From Aphelocoma coerulescens (Eukaryota > Chordata > Aves > Passeriformes > Corvidae), in NCBI RefSeq assembly GCF_041296385.1, contig NC_091017.1, positions 8,984,001-9,048,000 of the forward strand: a stretch of DNA of 64,000 bases, in the 5' to 3' direction. Positions 1 through 13,351 of the stretch are shown here, piece after piece. Positions within the stretch are counted from its first letter, which is position 1; every line of letters starts with the position of its first letter. The notes under the pieces are model-generated. The model saw only the letters and a program-made list of their open reading frames with translations, was not told where the DNA came from and did no database searches. The translations under genes and the position numbers were made by a program.

Positions 1-299
1 GAACCTAGCTGATTCTGTGATTTTGTGTTTCTGCGTTTGCTTACAGACCAGTTGGTTAAGATTATCCTGTGGCTTATGATATTGCTATAAAATATAGTAA
101 TTATCTCTAATTACTACTAGAAGCACACACACATAAAAGGCCAAAAAGTCTCCATTTGCCCCTACTTTCCAATTTTTTCATCTGGTGTCAACTGTTACCT
201 TTATATTAATTACATACTTTTTACATTGTGTATAAAATTTTTTTTTTGACATTTTCAATATGAAACTTCTCATGTTCATAAAAATTCAGAGTATTAAAC
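1..299. other. Unassigned AT-rich flank
   Basis: This stretch is AT-rich with T runs (around 238-247) and no open frame or repeat I recognise. It is simply the left flank of the LTR that begins at 300. Confidence 0.5.
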
Positions 300-877
300 T
301 GTGTTTGTTTTGGCTGGGAGATAGTTCATTTCCTTCAGAGGGGCTGCTGTGGGGCTGTGTTTTGGATTTGTGCTGATCACAGGGTTGATAATAAAGGGGT
401 GTTTTTGTTATTGCTGAGCTGCACCTGAACAAGAATCAAGCCTTTTCACCTCACCCTGGCCTTGAGAAGTCTGGGGGTGCACAAGACATTGGGAAGGGGA
501 GGCAGATGGGGCAGCTGACCCAAGGGATAGTCAAGACCATACGCTGTCATTCAGCATTTAAAACAAGGGGGGAGATTGGCTGTGGGGGCCACTGCTCAGG
601 GACTGACTGGGCATCAGGTTGCTAGTGGTGAGCAATTCTCTATTTGCATGGTTTGTTTTATTTTCCTTTTTATTGCATTTTATTATTACTATTTTATTTC
701 AATTATTAAGCTAGTCAATTATTAAGTTATCTCAAACCATGAGTTTTCTCACTTTTCACTCTTCCAAATCTCTTCTCTACTCCCCCCACCTTCCTCCCCC
801 TCAAATCCTTTTGCGGGTGGGGGAGTGATCAAGTGGCTGTGTGGGGATTTGTTGCTGGCTGGGGTTAAACCATGACA
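300..877 (+). mobile_element. Solo LTR, TGTG...CATGACA family, copy 1
   Basis: This is a diverged copy of the LTR family seen much better at 14952-15548. Shared landmarks, in the same order, are a start reading TTTTGGCTGGG, the core GATTTGTGCTGA.CACAGGGTTGATAATA, TTTTTGTTATTGCTGAGC, AAACCATGAGTTTTCT..C, and the closing GCTGGCTGGGGTTAAACCATGACA. Length is 578 bp against 597 bp in the better copy. The TATA region of the better copy is here degraded to TTTAAAAC. The 5-bp flanks (TAAAC before, GTCCT after) do not match, so no target duplication is visible, fitting an older insertion. No internal retroviral sequence is attached, so it is a solo LTR. Confidence 0.85.
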
Positions 878-3800
878 GTCCTTTTTGGCACTCTGGTTCG
901 AAGGCTTTGAGATAATAACAGATTTAGCAGAGCGTATTAGAAGGGGTTTTTGTCTGTTAACGATTTCAGGTCATGATATTGATTCATCTGTTCTCAATAT
1001 TTATTAGGTCTGCATTGTGCTTGGGTATTTTGCTGTACACGTTAAAGATTGCTGTTGGCTTTTGCAGTTTGCTGTGCTCTGTAGCTGTTACTGATGTTTT
1101 GCCTGAGAAATTTGTCTTTAAAATACTGACCTCAAGCTTAATCTGGTATTTGGTCTGTGTACTGAATCCATTAGTGTGCTTCCGGTACTGTCTCATGGAA
1201 ACAAAAAAATACTTCTTCCTCTGAGAAGTTTTTGTGGAGGAAATACAGAATGACACCTTTGCTACCTTCTCTGATGTTCTCTCCCTTATTATAATAACTT
1301 CTCAGTATCTTGAAGATTCCTGGGTAGTTATAATACTAACTTTGATATTTCTTAGACAAAATCCAAGCGATATTCCTAACATTAACAAGTAATTTAGGAA
1401 TATGACCCAGACCACACAAGAGTATGGTGCATATGATGTACAGGCAAATATGGGCAGGTATCTAAAGAATTTCTTACCTCCAAAGGCCTAGAACTTCATT
1501 TCCAAACAGCTACAAGATCCTGATTAAATTATAAGACGTTTGAAAATAGAAAACACTATGGGTAGTCCCAAGAGGCACAATTTACCACACTGTGTAGGAC
1601 CCTGGCCAGCATCTACAAAACACTGCTCAGTGTTATGCAAACATAAAATGCACTCACCACAGACCACACGGTCTAACCCAGGTCTTCACTGACACTAGTT
1701 CCAATGTATTTCTGAGTTAGAGCTGTGCAATAATACTCAACATGGTTTGTATTAAAACATAGCTGACTTGTAAGTCATTATTAAGCCATCTACCAACGGA
1801 CTGGAGTTTGAAAGCATGTGAAGACATTTGTCTTTTCTCCTGTGTGGTCACAAAGAAGAATCTGTTTGCTGGTGTCAGGGAGGTTCTGTGGAAGTAACTT
1901 AACTCCAGAAGTAACTCTTTGCAGGTGTAACCATGAAGCTAAGCTGCATCTTCATCTGTGGGCATGGTCTTGTGCAGAGAAGACAGAAGGCTTGTCGAGA
2001 GAATGGAAGGCTTGTCATTCCTTAGAGGCCTAAAGCCGCTTTCATATAAATTTTCAGGTGTACCTCAGTTAGACCATCAATCTAGTACCACTCAAATAAC
2101 TTCTCTTTTCAGTTTTGGCAAGTAGGGGAGAAAAAAGTAACAACCAAGAGCATGAATAAGAAGAAGCACTAGAGTGACCACAGTTAGTGTGTTAAAATAT
2201 ATCAGGGACTACAGTTCACTCAAGTTGTTGAGAACTTGACAGAATTTGGAAAAATAAGCTGTAAAAAATATTTGAAGGGCTAAAATGAACTTCTCAAAGT
2301 TTTTTAGTTTGTTTTTTTTTTTTTTAATGAGAATATGTATGCTATTTAGTGGTGTTTTTTTCTCTAAAGATGCAGTAAGATAAAACAAGAACAACTTGAA
2401 GCCTGAATAGCTGTTTGGTTTTGTTACTCAAGTAGTACACTTCTGATAGATAAAAATATCCTTGGAATATCTTACAGAATAATGCAATGCATTCTGGGTT
2501 GCTCTCATGCTTAGATAAAGGATAGGGAGATACTTATTTGGGTCTCCTTAGTTCTTGAGGGTTGACACAGCTGAAATTCTGTACTTCAGAAATGCTGCTG
2601 CACTCCTTAAGTATAACCAGTTCAAGGATTCTAAAGAAAAAAATGGGCTTCTGGTGCACTGACTTTTGCATTCCAGTAGCAGTCAACATGTATCAAACTG
2701 ATATGCAACTTCCTCACAGAAAAGATTATGGCCAGATATATCTACTGTATCTAAATTTTAATGCTGCTATTTATACTTTGATTGTAAATTTGTCCTTCTG
2801 AACATGGATGTCTATAACATCATCAGTCTGTTTGTGGGAAAACTAGAAACCTCCCTCTGCTCACTGCACTTGTGTTTCCAAAATGCCAACATGTAGAAAA
2901 CACATTCTCTGAAGCAGGTGTTGAAATTAGTTCTGCTTCATGTTTGGAATGTGTGTGTATTTTGTTTTCTTCTTTCTATATGCTGTACAGAAATATGCTA
3001 CTAACAAGACATGCACTGTGCATTCCACCTACTGTCACTTTTTTAGTTTCTATACTTCCATTACTGCTGTGATTAATTACAAATCAAGTCTTCTAAATGT
3101 GTATAAAGCATTATAAGGATGAAGTATACCTTTGTTTTCAGTTTCATTCATTCCTTGCTTCATCTGTTTGGGATCACTCCAGACATAGCAAACTATTATG
3201 GATGACCAATTACATACAGCACAGGTTTACTGGTTACTTATAAAAGTATCTGTCAGATGACTAATTATCTATAAACAACATATTTATTGGGGGAGCTCTA
3301 ATGGTGGCTCAGAGAAGACAAATGTAGTCAGCCCCTTAATTTTCTTTTTTCTTGATGAAAATTTCTTGTACTCACTTTAAAATCAGTTTTCCTCACTAAG
3401 GAGTTTAACAATTTAGGGATTATCTATTTTCAGTTTCTTTGGATCGTCAGAGGTGGATGACTTTCCAACCAGTGAATAAATCTGAGACAAAATCCTGGAC
3501 TAGGGAAGTCTCATTCTTGACAGAGGTGATGAAATATCCTTGCTGGGTTGGGGGCAGGGAGACAACCAAGGTGTTGACTCATCTTTAGTAATGGCACAGT
3601 ATATCTTGTTATTGGGGTATATCACTGTATGCTGATTGTTATCATGATTTCATTGGGCACTAAAAGACTTTTCTTAGGTTCTTTCTTGAACATAGATGAA
3701 GGTGCAGGAGACCTGTCACCTCTAGAGATATGGTGGTGGTTGTTTCACAAAATTTCCTGTTGCTTGTTACATGAACCATATCCAGAGCTTCTAACAAAAG

Positions 3801-6203
3801 AAGGCCTGTTGGAGAAGTGTTGTGGAGGTAACTGAAGTAAGAGCTGAGAGGAGGAGGCAGAAGTGTATCTGCAGTCAAAGGAATGCACTGTAAGTTCAGT
3901 ACTTGGCTTTCTTCATATAAGCTGAGGGGTGATGGAATAGTAGAAGCAAGCTGTAGGAGAAGCGAAGCAGAAAAGGAGGAGAAAGGTGATTATTAGAGCA
4001 ACAAAAGAAGAAAAACAAGGTAGCTGTGTGAAATATTTTCAGTCATTTCATGTTCAAATAACAATAATTTGGCTGGTTTTTTGCTGTTGTTAGGGGCAAA
4101 TCTACTGCATTGAAGTATTTCTTTAAATATGCCTACATACATATGTAGCAATTTGCAAATGTCTTGAAAATCCAGCCTACCTGTGAGGCGTGATACTGCA
4201 TGCAAACACAAATAATTGAATATGCGTTCTTTGGTAAGGCACCTTGAATGGAAAATGAATCTTCATGAGTTACTACTCAAACCTGTGTTTTTCTCTGCTT
4301 ATGCAGCTACAGTATCAATCCTGATGACTTTAAAACAAGGGTAGGGAGGAAGAAAACAAAATAGAGGACAACAGACATCTTAAGATCAAGACTTCTTCCT
4401 TACCATTAAAGTGTAATAAATTCCTATTGGTAAGTTGTCCTTTTCTGCTGTACTTATATAAATTTATTTACTCGAGTGTTACTGATTTTCACAATGATGT
4501 TCTTGCTGCCTTTTAGAGTAGCTATCCTCATTTGCTTTCCTTGTCCCAGAGTGAGGAAAAGAATTTAGAAAACTAACTCAGCACTGCTAAGGTTCATTTA
4601 GCAAACTTTGGATCTCTATTATAGTTTGCCTTCTAGCTGTCTCCCTGTCTGGCATGCAACACTGTATCATCCAGTTTCTCAGAGAAGTATAATTGGCATA
4701 TTGAAAACAGCAGCAGAAAACAGCTTCAGGTCTGAATTAAGGCTTCAAGTCTTACAAATAACAGTTGAACGTTTTTTATAGGTTTTTCAAAGACATTTCT
4801 AGCAGATAGGAACACTTGAGTATCCTAGACAAAATCAGTAGGAGAGCCATAAGATTTTTTCCCTGTCTCATGTAATGTGTGTTTATATGATTTTAGAATT
4901 GCCTTTACAGTTTGAGAATCTTCTTTATGTTGCCTGGTTGAACAATATGAGCTACAAATTAGATGACAATTATTCCAGTCTTTATAGCTAGGCAAATGCT
5001 GAAGAATATATGTAAACTGTTATCCATCTGCAGCAGCTGATGTACATCTTCTAATGCAGAGAAATATAATTATACTTAATACACAGTTCATGTAGCCAAT
5101 GAAAAAAAGGAAATTTCTAGAGCAGCTACTTGAAGCTGCAAGTCAATTATCAGCATATTCTTCATTCTTTCTAGTTTACTTGAAGTATTTGTAAAAAAAA
5201 AGCAAAATATTTTTAACCCGGGTGCCCCTGAAAAGGAAACCAAGCAGCTGAAAACTTTGACAGCAAGGGAACCTTCAAATTGTCTGATAATTTACTGTAT
5301 CAAGTGCAGATAAGGAGTCTGGTGTTGATTAGGTACTTCTGATGTTAGCAGGGTTCCTGATCCTAGTAATACAGCTTTTTAATAATTTGAATGCTGAGAA
5401 CAGTTTATCATTTTAATACTGTGACTGATAAACTATACTTGGGTGCTTTGTGGATCCTGGACCTCTATTATTTTATACATATTATCTGATACAAATTCAG
5501 AAGAAAAGATCTTCTCTTAAGCAGAACTGCTGGAAATTTTGAAATATCCATGCTGATTCTACCTTTTAGTGCCATTGTTTCTTTTCCCAATATTAACTTC
5601 CCCTTCAATATCCATCTCCTCTCTTCAAGTAGCTGTTGATACTGCAAACAGTGAATCAGCTGTGTGAAAGGCAGGCTTAGTGGAACATCTTGGCCAATCT
5701 TCATTCCAAAATGTATAACTATTTGCAAACTAGTCTTAATAATGTCAAATTAAGCCTAAACCACAGCCTTTCAACAACCCTTTCCCATCCTGCTTATCAG
5801 TTTTTAGACGTATTAGTTTGGCCCAACTGTTTAACTTAAGATATGCCACCTGCAGCTAAGCCTTCTACATCCTCTTTTGTTGATTTTAGCTAATGAGAAG
5901 AATTGATCCTTTTCTTCTGTATATCATCCCTTTATGTGTTGGTAGACATTCACATCTAGACATGGACTTTTTTTTCGAAAATAAACACACCTTGTTATCT
6001 TAATCTTTCTTCAGATATCCTGAGTGCTTTTTTTCTCCCCACCACATGCTTGAGACTTTTTTCTTTTCTTTTCTGAACTTTCTTGGATTTTTTTACTTTG
6101 AAATGTGTCCATATACTGCTTTAAATGAGATTGAGTTATTGTAGGAAAAAACGTGCTGGAATTCCTTTTATAGTTTTCTGTTCTGACTAGTGTGATCTTC
6201 ACT
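878..6203. other. Unassigned non-coding sequence
   Basis: No mobile element, RNA gene or coding exon is recognisable. A pure T run of at least 14 sits at 2312-2325. Open frames here reach only about 90 codons, occur on both strands and show no family motif. The overlapping frames at 973-1256 on opposite strands are typical of chance. Confidence 0.5.
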
Positions 6204-6258
6204 TTGGGGGTTTGGGGTTTTGTTGGGGTTTTTTTGTTTGGTTGTTTGGTTGCTTTTT
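6204..6258. repeat. G/T-rich low-complexity tract
   Basis: A run made almost only of G and T, alternating TTTGGGG-type blocks with (GTTT) and (GGTT) units and ending in a T run. It is simple sequence with no clear period and no coding meaning. Similar tracts occur at 15721-15773 and 39046-39086. Confidence 0.8.
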
Positions 6259-9200
6259 TAAAATCAACAGGAAATCTTTATTCTAATAACATTTCTAATG
6301 CTTGCTTTGCATGGTTTGGGATGCTGGTCAGACTATAAATTCACTTATTACACCCTTGTTCTCCTTTCTTCCTTCATTTTGGGCAGTAAATGGGTCAGAT
6401 GCCTAGTGTCCCAGCAGCGCTTTTTTTGGAGACTCTGTCCATTGAAGTGGGTCAAAATCCAGGAAAAAAGTCACCTCTACTCTGTGTCCATGCATAGATA
6501 TATTGCATTGGGGGAGGAATGAGGAAGGTACATGTGAGGTGCCCAAAACACATGGGTGATTTTTACCCATCACTTGTGGCATGTTAAGATACTTCAGAAT
6601 AATATCACGTGGATCTTGGAGCTTTCACCGGGGTTCATAGAATTATTATTATCAAAATTGTGGAATGAAGGCTGGATGGGGACAGTTGTGTGAAACTTAC
6701 CGATTCCGTAGCAATGAACTGAAGAGTGTGTGCAGGTTTTATTCTACACAGTATCAGTTCAGCATTAGTGATAAGAGCCCTAAACTGGTCTGGTAATGCC
6801 AGTCATCTTGCAGTGTAGGGCAGACTCATTAATAAATTCTGCTTATCTGAGATTATAGTTTACTGATAAGCTTCTTAGGTGAAGTCTTTTTCGTTCTGAC
6901 AATACTGTATGAAATTTTATCAATAGAAATACAGGACTGGAGCCACACAGCAGTTCTGTATTGAATTTCCCTCCCCGCTGACACCTGTGAACTGCATGAA
7001 AATGCAGTAGTAATGTGAAATTTACTTTCCTCCATAACATTTTGAACAAACAACAGTTTTGATGTAATATGGAAATTAAGACATTGGTTTACACCTACTG
7101 ATGCTGAAGGGTTAGGAGAGAGTATGAAGTATACCAAAGCTTCTAGAAACTAATCTAAAACTTTGCAATTTTGGTGTTTTTCGTGGACACATGGAATGAG
7201 TCTATTTAAGTGTTAGTGGAGTATAATAAGATGGGGTTTTATTAAGTTGTCCTTATATTTTAAAGGAGACACAAAATAAATATATCTGTACTGTCCCTTG
7301 TTAACCCTGCTTAGAGAAGTATGATGAAAACCACTGAAGAACTAATCAGCCCCTTGCTGGTGTTTCAGTCTGTTTAACTTATATCCTCCCACATTGTGTG
7401 CACTGTTAATGTGGTCTGTGACATCTGTATTATTTCTTTGTTATGGACTACACATCTAAGTAAAAATAGAGTGGGTTTTTTAGTACTTGAAGGGAAAATC
7501 TTTTCAGATAGCAGGAATCTGAGGCTCTACTTTTTCAATGTGCAAAGTGAGTTAAAAAAGAAAGAGAGCTAACAACATTTTATATCATTGAATTCTCATT
7601 CTAATTCACAATAAATACATTATTATTATTTTAAAACGAAGGAGGTCAGGAGAAAAAAATAAAAGCTTGCTGAACTTTCCAAAATGGTAAAATGAAATGC
7701 ATAAGTTTTGTACCTGGGTCTTGAAAGACCTCACACAAACCCCTAGTTTGCTTACATCTTCTGGGTTGGAGCGAGTTAGTAATCTGTCAGAAACTAACTG
7801 ATGTCAGAATATTGAAAACTTGCGAGCTTTGAGATAGTTCAGACTTTCAAGTTCTGCTCCATCTCTAATGTTTAATACATACAGTTTTATAGTCTTTGGA
7901 AGTCAAAATATACACTTGAAATACCAGTCTCAAATCCTTCTGAAGTGTGTGACACTTCTCTCTGTTAATATATAACATTTTAGAAGTGCTTTGGGCCTGA
8001 ATGAATATATGAATGTGAAGAACTGAGGCAATCCAAAGGGAGTAACAGAGGAAACTCCTCATGTGGGATAATCTGTTGATCTTTGAATGAAGATGGAAAC
8101 ATCATAAACATTTTTGAAACATGACAAATTTGGAAAAAAATAGTTTAGACCTGTCATATGCTGCAGACCATTAATTGAACTTTTAAATGATGAAGATGAG
8201 AAAATATTTCCATACGTATTTCCACTACATTCCTATATGTCCATATGCATACAGTGTGGCATGACTGTAAATTACTTTGTGAAATCAACAAAAAAGATAT
8301 GGCTTTATAAATTTTAAGTATTTGTATATTAATATTTAAAACTCAAACAAACTTTCAAAAAAATTACAAAAAATTTTGAAGCCTGATTACTTTCAGAGGA
8401 CAGCTTGTAATCAAGGTTTTAAATTATGGAATAACAAGAAGTTCAAGAGTAAAAGCAGGAGATGTCGAGTTAGTAAGTGGAAAAGTAGACACCTGACCAC
8501 ACCTCCATCACATTACTGTGCTGCAGTAAAAGCTAATTATATCACTGGACTAGAAAGGGAGGCATTTGGAGTGTACATCTGTCTCTGCCATGTGACCTGT
8601 GGGTTAGTCTTTCCATATGTGTGAGATTTTTTTCCTCATCCGCTGCTTTAATCACTTACCTGGTAGAGCCTTCCCAGGCAGGGATTGTTGTTTAATGCAT
8701 TAGCATCTGACTCAGGAGTGCTGCAGCCTGCAGGAGTGACCTGGACCTTGCCTAGAGCTCCCAGAAACCCAGGCTGGCCCTACCTGTGCCTGCCTGAAGT
8801 ATGAAAGAAACATTTCATGTTCGTAACCAAATGTCTGTAAGATCAGATCTCAGTACCACAAAAGTAGTCCAGTACAAGAATGGTTCAACTATACTCTGTA
8901 AGTTTTACAAATGAAGGGTATAGACATTTACAGGACTGTGTGCTGAGAAGTTACAGACTTGAGAAGGAAAATGGTGATAAATCTGAGAATTACACTGGAA
9001 TAAAAAACACAGAAAAATCTGATAGAGAATTATATTGTAATAGAAAACATAGAAACAAAGGTGACTGTCCCTGACTAAAAGTTGTGACAAGTATCTGTTT
9101 ATGGCACTCAAAAAAGAGTAAACAGAAGTAAGACTCTGTTCCTTCCTCAGCAGGAGGCCAGCTGCGTCTTAGTTCCCTACACCTTGTGGTAGTGGTTTCA

Positions 9201-12151
9201 AAGCAATTATACAGTATGTGCTGGCTTTTCTGAACAAGATCTCTCCACTCTATATCTATTCCAGTGCAATTAAGACAATGCCCCTACTTGTATATCCATT
9301 CTTGAGTGCATATGATTCCGATACAATATATACAATGTATATAATTCCCATACTCAATAAAATGCAGCTATCTTTTCACGTAATCCGTTCACCTTCATAC
9401 TCACTAAGCCTTTTTGTGAGGGTTGTTTCAGCTGTGTTGTACTCATTCCCATGACAAAGTATATACCAGCTTAGATCTACATCCTTTTCAAGGGGATTTA
9501 AGCTGCAGGCTCAACCCATTCCATTCTAAAGTATTTTTCTGTAAAGACTATCCTGTGCTGATGCTGCTTCACCTTCAGCCTCTACAATGTGCTTTTCTTT
9601 TCATGTCCTCCCCCAGCTTTCACTTTCCAAGTGCTGTGGAGAGATTTCTTTTCATGTGGTACCTAGTTCTGGCATGATGCTTCTTGCTCCATCTGCAAGA
9701 ACCAAATCTCAGATGCCATGTCAAGATGATTCAATATATTTTTTTATTGCTATTCTTCGTGTTTCATAAGTTCAGAGTCTTCTGGCTCTGCATTTACATT
9801 AGCCAAGGTTGTACTGTAAAATCAGCAAAGAAAATGAAACTTTCTTGAAGTATGATGAGCATTATTTCATAGTCAGCCTCCACAGCATAGAAAATTGAAT
9901 CTAAATTTTTGTATTTATTGTGGAAATTCAAATCCACTTCTTCTTGAAGAATATAGCAACTATTCAAAAAAAGATGAATTCCTCCTGTGTGTGGAGGGTG
10001 TTCTTACTCCTTCAGATTGAAAGCTGCACTTTGAAGTAAAAAAAAAAGAAAACATGAGTCACTGGGGTATAAAAAGAGAAATGAAAAGGTTAGGAAATGT
10101 TAATAAAGAGAGATTGGAAAATGTTTGTGAAATCCAGAATATGGATAATTTTAAAAACAATTTCTGGTTTAATTTTAAGATTTGATGATTCCAAGATGTT
10201 TTATCATAAAAATATCTGTGGAAACAAGACACATACATACCATTCAGAGAAAACAGACTGTCATTATAACACCAAAGTGTTATAGGTGACACCAGCTATA
10301 AGAATGGTTCCTGAAGTACCCATAGGCTTATTTTGAAGGCAGAACCAACCTTAATAGAAGTGTATTCAGCACACTTTAGGAAACTGATTAGGTGACAGAT
10401 AACCCACTGTACTACAGTAGTAGCTTTTATTTTTTTAGCATTCATCTATTTAAATAAAAGGACTTTGCTGTTTAACAAAACACATTGTTGTCTCACACAC
10501 AGAAATCTGAAATTTAGCCCATCTCATTTCTAACAACTCTACACTTTTATCAAGTCTCTTTTGTTTTTCTCCTGGTTGCACTGTGATTACATTCTTTTAT
10601 CAGATATTAATTTAAAAGGACTACAATGAATCTAGGTAATATTTTAAGTATCAATTGTGTTTTAATAGCTTGTATAACAATGCTTCTTATTTTTAATGCC
10701 TTATTTTCAGAATATTACTAACGCATGGAAGAGAGTAGTTCCTTTCATTTTTTTCTCACACCTGTGTTGATGCAACTCCACTGTTTGGGAATGTGACACA
10801 GTACATTACTAAAATAAAACTACACACATGGCACATTGTGCTACGACTAAGGGCAAATAATATTAAGTACTGATTTATATGCTAAGGCATGATCCTGCAA
10901 ACATTTGTTGTGACTAAGTTTACAATATGCAACAATTTACTTGGATCTGTAAGCATTTGCATTAACAGGGCAAAATAAAGAGCAGATGGAACATACTCTA
11001 CATGTGTCTAAAATGGAGGAGTAACACAAGTACTCAGGTACAGGTAGAATATATTTCAAATATATGATATGCTTCTTCTTCCTCTCATTTAAGAATAAAA
11101 ATGAAGGAGGGTTATAAGATTGGTATGAGTATCATATTTAATTATGTTTTAATTCTCTTTCCATTATTATGAGTAACTACAGGCAAAAATAATGCTGTGT
11201 CCTTACTATTTCCCCTTAAAATGAATCAATAATACAGTGGTAGTGATCTGGGAAAGCTACTACATGACAGTGGGAGGAAAAAGGTGCTCTTCTGGCCCGT
11301 GTTACTTAAAAAAACAGCATAGGTGAAGATTGATGAACTTAGCCTCCAAGACTGACCTGTGGTGTGTGTTTTTCTAGATCTACCAGTACAATCATTGCAG
11401 AAAGTTTTTCAGAAGCCTAATTCTTGAATTATAGTGATGGCACAGTAGTACTTTCTAACTTTTACTTAAAAAAACCAAACAAAACTCAGAACTCCAAAAG
11501 GGTTAGATTCAAATAATAGAACTTTTGAACAGAGAGACGCCTACAAAATATAAAAAAAAAAAAAATTGTAGATAGGAGCATACTTGGACCATCCTCATTA
11601 ACTATCAGAGTGTCTTCCTGAAGCCACATGTGTTGCATGTGACTGTCTAATGAAGAGTTAATGTTATCTTCTAGTGACCTTAACTACAAATTACTATACT
11701 GCCAATATAGTAGTTGTCACGATGCTGCCAGCTATCCCCCAACGATGCAGTTTAAATATTATGCATGTAGGAGGAATTAGAGGAGTGCTTACTGAAAACC
11801 TAATTAACCCCCTAATGCATTTAAAGTGAACTCCTTGTTCCTTAAATCTCTGAATATGCATAATAACAACAGCCCTCCAAGAGCAGGATTGAGTGACCAT
11901 ATTAGAGGATCTTTAAAAGATTTAATTAGCTGGTTGTAGGAGTTTAGAAGAACATGAAGAAATTTTTAACTTGACTTTATGACAGTATTCTCTTGCCCCT
12001 AAGACAAAGTCAAAAGGATCTGATCCATAGCTTGCTTCACTAAATCATAAAGCATTTTAGTAAATAGACGTTGTTGCTTCAACTCACTATAGGAAATGAT
12101 GTGTAACTCAAGAGCTGTAGAAAGCTCTGCTTAAACACAAAGGAAATCCTC
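6259..12151. other. Unassigned non-coding sequence left of the provirus
   Basis: AT-rich sequence without recognisable repeats. A short A run is at about 11553-11566. The part at 11690-11940 is unusual for several TAATTA and TGCAT-type sites in a stretch free of simple repeats, and is raised separately as a possible conserved element. Open frames are all under 100 codons. Confidence 0.5.
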
Positions 12152-12480
12152 TGTTAGGGACCGAGTCTGGAGAGCTGGCCGGATAAACAACATGTACACC
12201 AATACGGTTAAGCATCGTTCTCCATTTATTGTTCAACTATGCAAGCTTATCTCTACTTTTGCAAAGATTCATGCCCAGTCCTTCTAGACAGCCTCTAATC
12301 AGCGGGGGAGCCGACCAGTGTATAACTTTGCCAAGGACTCTGAGGGCTGCCTGCAGCCAGGTACTTTCCAGGCCTGCCTGCAGCCAGGGGCCTGTTCAGG
12401 GGCTTTCCCTCAGCAACCCTGGGTTGTCCCATCTTTCCAGGAGTATCATATACCCTTGTTCCGTAAGGAATCCCTCTACA
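12152..12480 (-). repeat. 3' LTR of the deleted provirus
   Basis: 329 bp, read on the minus strand from TGTAGAGGG to CCCTAACA, so it keeps the TG...CA ends. It aligns without gaps to 14416-14744 with 17 differences (5.2 percent), most of them transitions. The differences are uneven: 13 fall in the first 165 positions counted from 12152, and the next 116 bp (about 12314-12429) are identical. An AATAAA signal on the minus strand is at 12225-12230. Confidence 0.95.
12225..12230 (-). terminator. Poly(A) signal of the 3' LTR
   Basis: TTTATT on the plus strand gives AATAAA on the minus strand, placed 73 bases before the minus-strand end of the LTR. The same hexamer is retained in the other LTR at 14489-14494. 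Confidence 0.7.
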
Positions 12481-12482
12481 CA

Positions 12483-12499
12483 TCCCCTGTTTTCTTTTT
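12483..12499 (-). promoter_or_regulatory. Polypurine tract of the provirus
   Basis: Immediately before the 3' LTR the minus strand is all purine except one C (plus-strand G at 12489), running AAAAAGAAAA then C then AGGGGA. This is where plus-strand DNA priming is expected in a retrovirus, and its position two bases from the LTR edge at 12480 supports the LTR boundary. Confidence 0.7.
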
Positions 12500-12527
12500 G
12501 GGCAACCCAGGCCTGGTCGATAATCTT

Positions 12528-13132
12528 TCACAGCCCTGCTTTGATGCAGGAAAAAATGCACCCAAATACTATTAATCTTATTATAGCTACAAATAGCAAT
12601 CGGCAGCCTTCTACTACCAAGGTACGCAGCCATCCGGTGATACCCAGACCCTTAAGCCAATCTCCAGTAGGGTCGTCTGTCTCCCGAAGGTTGTGACGGC
12701 CCTTCTGGAGGTCAGAGAGGTGCTTGTGAACTGAGACAGAGTGGTCAGAAAGATTCATACAGCACATACCCTGGAAATCTTCACAGTCGTGGCTGTGGGC
12801 TAATAGTAGAAAATCAATGGCTGCCCTATTTTGTAATACCGCATGCCTAACACTAGTAACATCTGCGCTTAGCTCGTCAAGCATCTGAGAAGTTATGTTT
12901 CGTTCGTCTCTCACCCAGCAAGCAAGTTTGTGTAATATTGCATGCACCCTAGCCACTGAAGCACCAGGTAAAAACATGGATGCTAGCCAAATTGACTCCA
13001 AAAGATGGGCTCTTCAGTCCCTTCACATTGGAACTCATGGACTGAACGCCACACCCTGGTTTCAGTGCGGTGGGTGATATTTAAGAGTTGATGCAGGTTT
13101 GGGTGGAACAGGGTGAGTTTCCCTAAGTAGCA
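12528..13132 (-). pseudogene. env: env remnant (end of surface subunit and transmembrane subunit)
   Basis: The 157-codon minus-strand frame 13001-12528 is a retroviral transmembrane subunit. In order it shows a hydrophobic fusion-peptide-like stretch, a helical region leading into LQNRAAIDFLLL, the disulphide motif C-X6-CC (CEDFQGMCC), a second helix, and a C-terminal hydrophobic anchor near its end (LLFVAIIRLIVFGCIF). The LQNRA-type segment with CX6CC is characteristic of gamma-type and alpharetrovirus envelopes; the overall look is closest to alpharetrovirus gp37. The frame opens at TTG, not ATG, and a TGA lies five codons upstream. A different frame, reaching a TAG at 12983-12985, carries what looks like the end of the surface subunit (for example ITHRTETRVWRSVHEF), so a frameshift separates the two parts. 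Most of the surface subunit is missing. The piece cannot give a normal envelope protein. Confidence 0.88.
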
Positions 13133-13351
13133 CGGTCAATGAACTGACCATATGGCTCCGACAGCCCCCGTCGGACTGCTGCATATGGAGGAGACTTCTT
13201 CTTTTTCGGGTACTGACAACAAGGCTTTGTGGGCAAGAGTCTGTGACAACTGATGGATGATTGTGGGCATGATCAGCTGCGTCACCATTGCTCCATAAGC
13301 CCCGCTCCCAGTTAGCATGTAGGTTTGGATCACGTACAGTGGGTCTTGCAC
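13133..13351 (-). pseudogene. Unplaced retroviral segment at the gag/env deletion junction
   Basis: A 71-codon minus-strand frame (from GTG at 13351, ending at a TGA near 13136) lies between recognisable gag and env. After its stop the same frame continues into the surface-subunit-like segment, so at least its 3' part is probably env. Its 5' part overlaps the end of the gag frame by 22 bases in another phase. The deletion that removed capsid, protease and pol should lie in or near this interval, but I cannot place the breakpoint exactly from one copy. Confidence 0.5.

Noticed and set aside
12229..12696. 155-codon plus-strand frame across the LTR and env
   Set aside because: It is antisense to the retroviral reading direction; the minus-strand env frame explains the region. 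The same frame recurs at 14493-14762 because the LTR is repeated.
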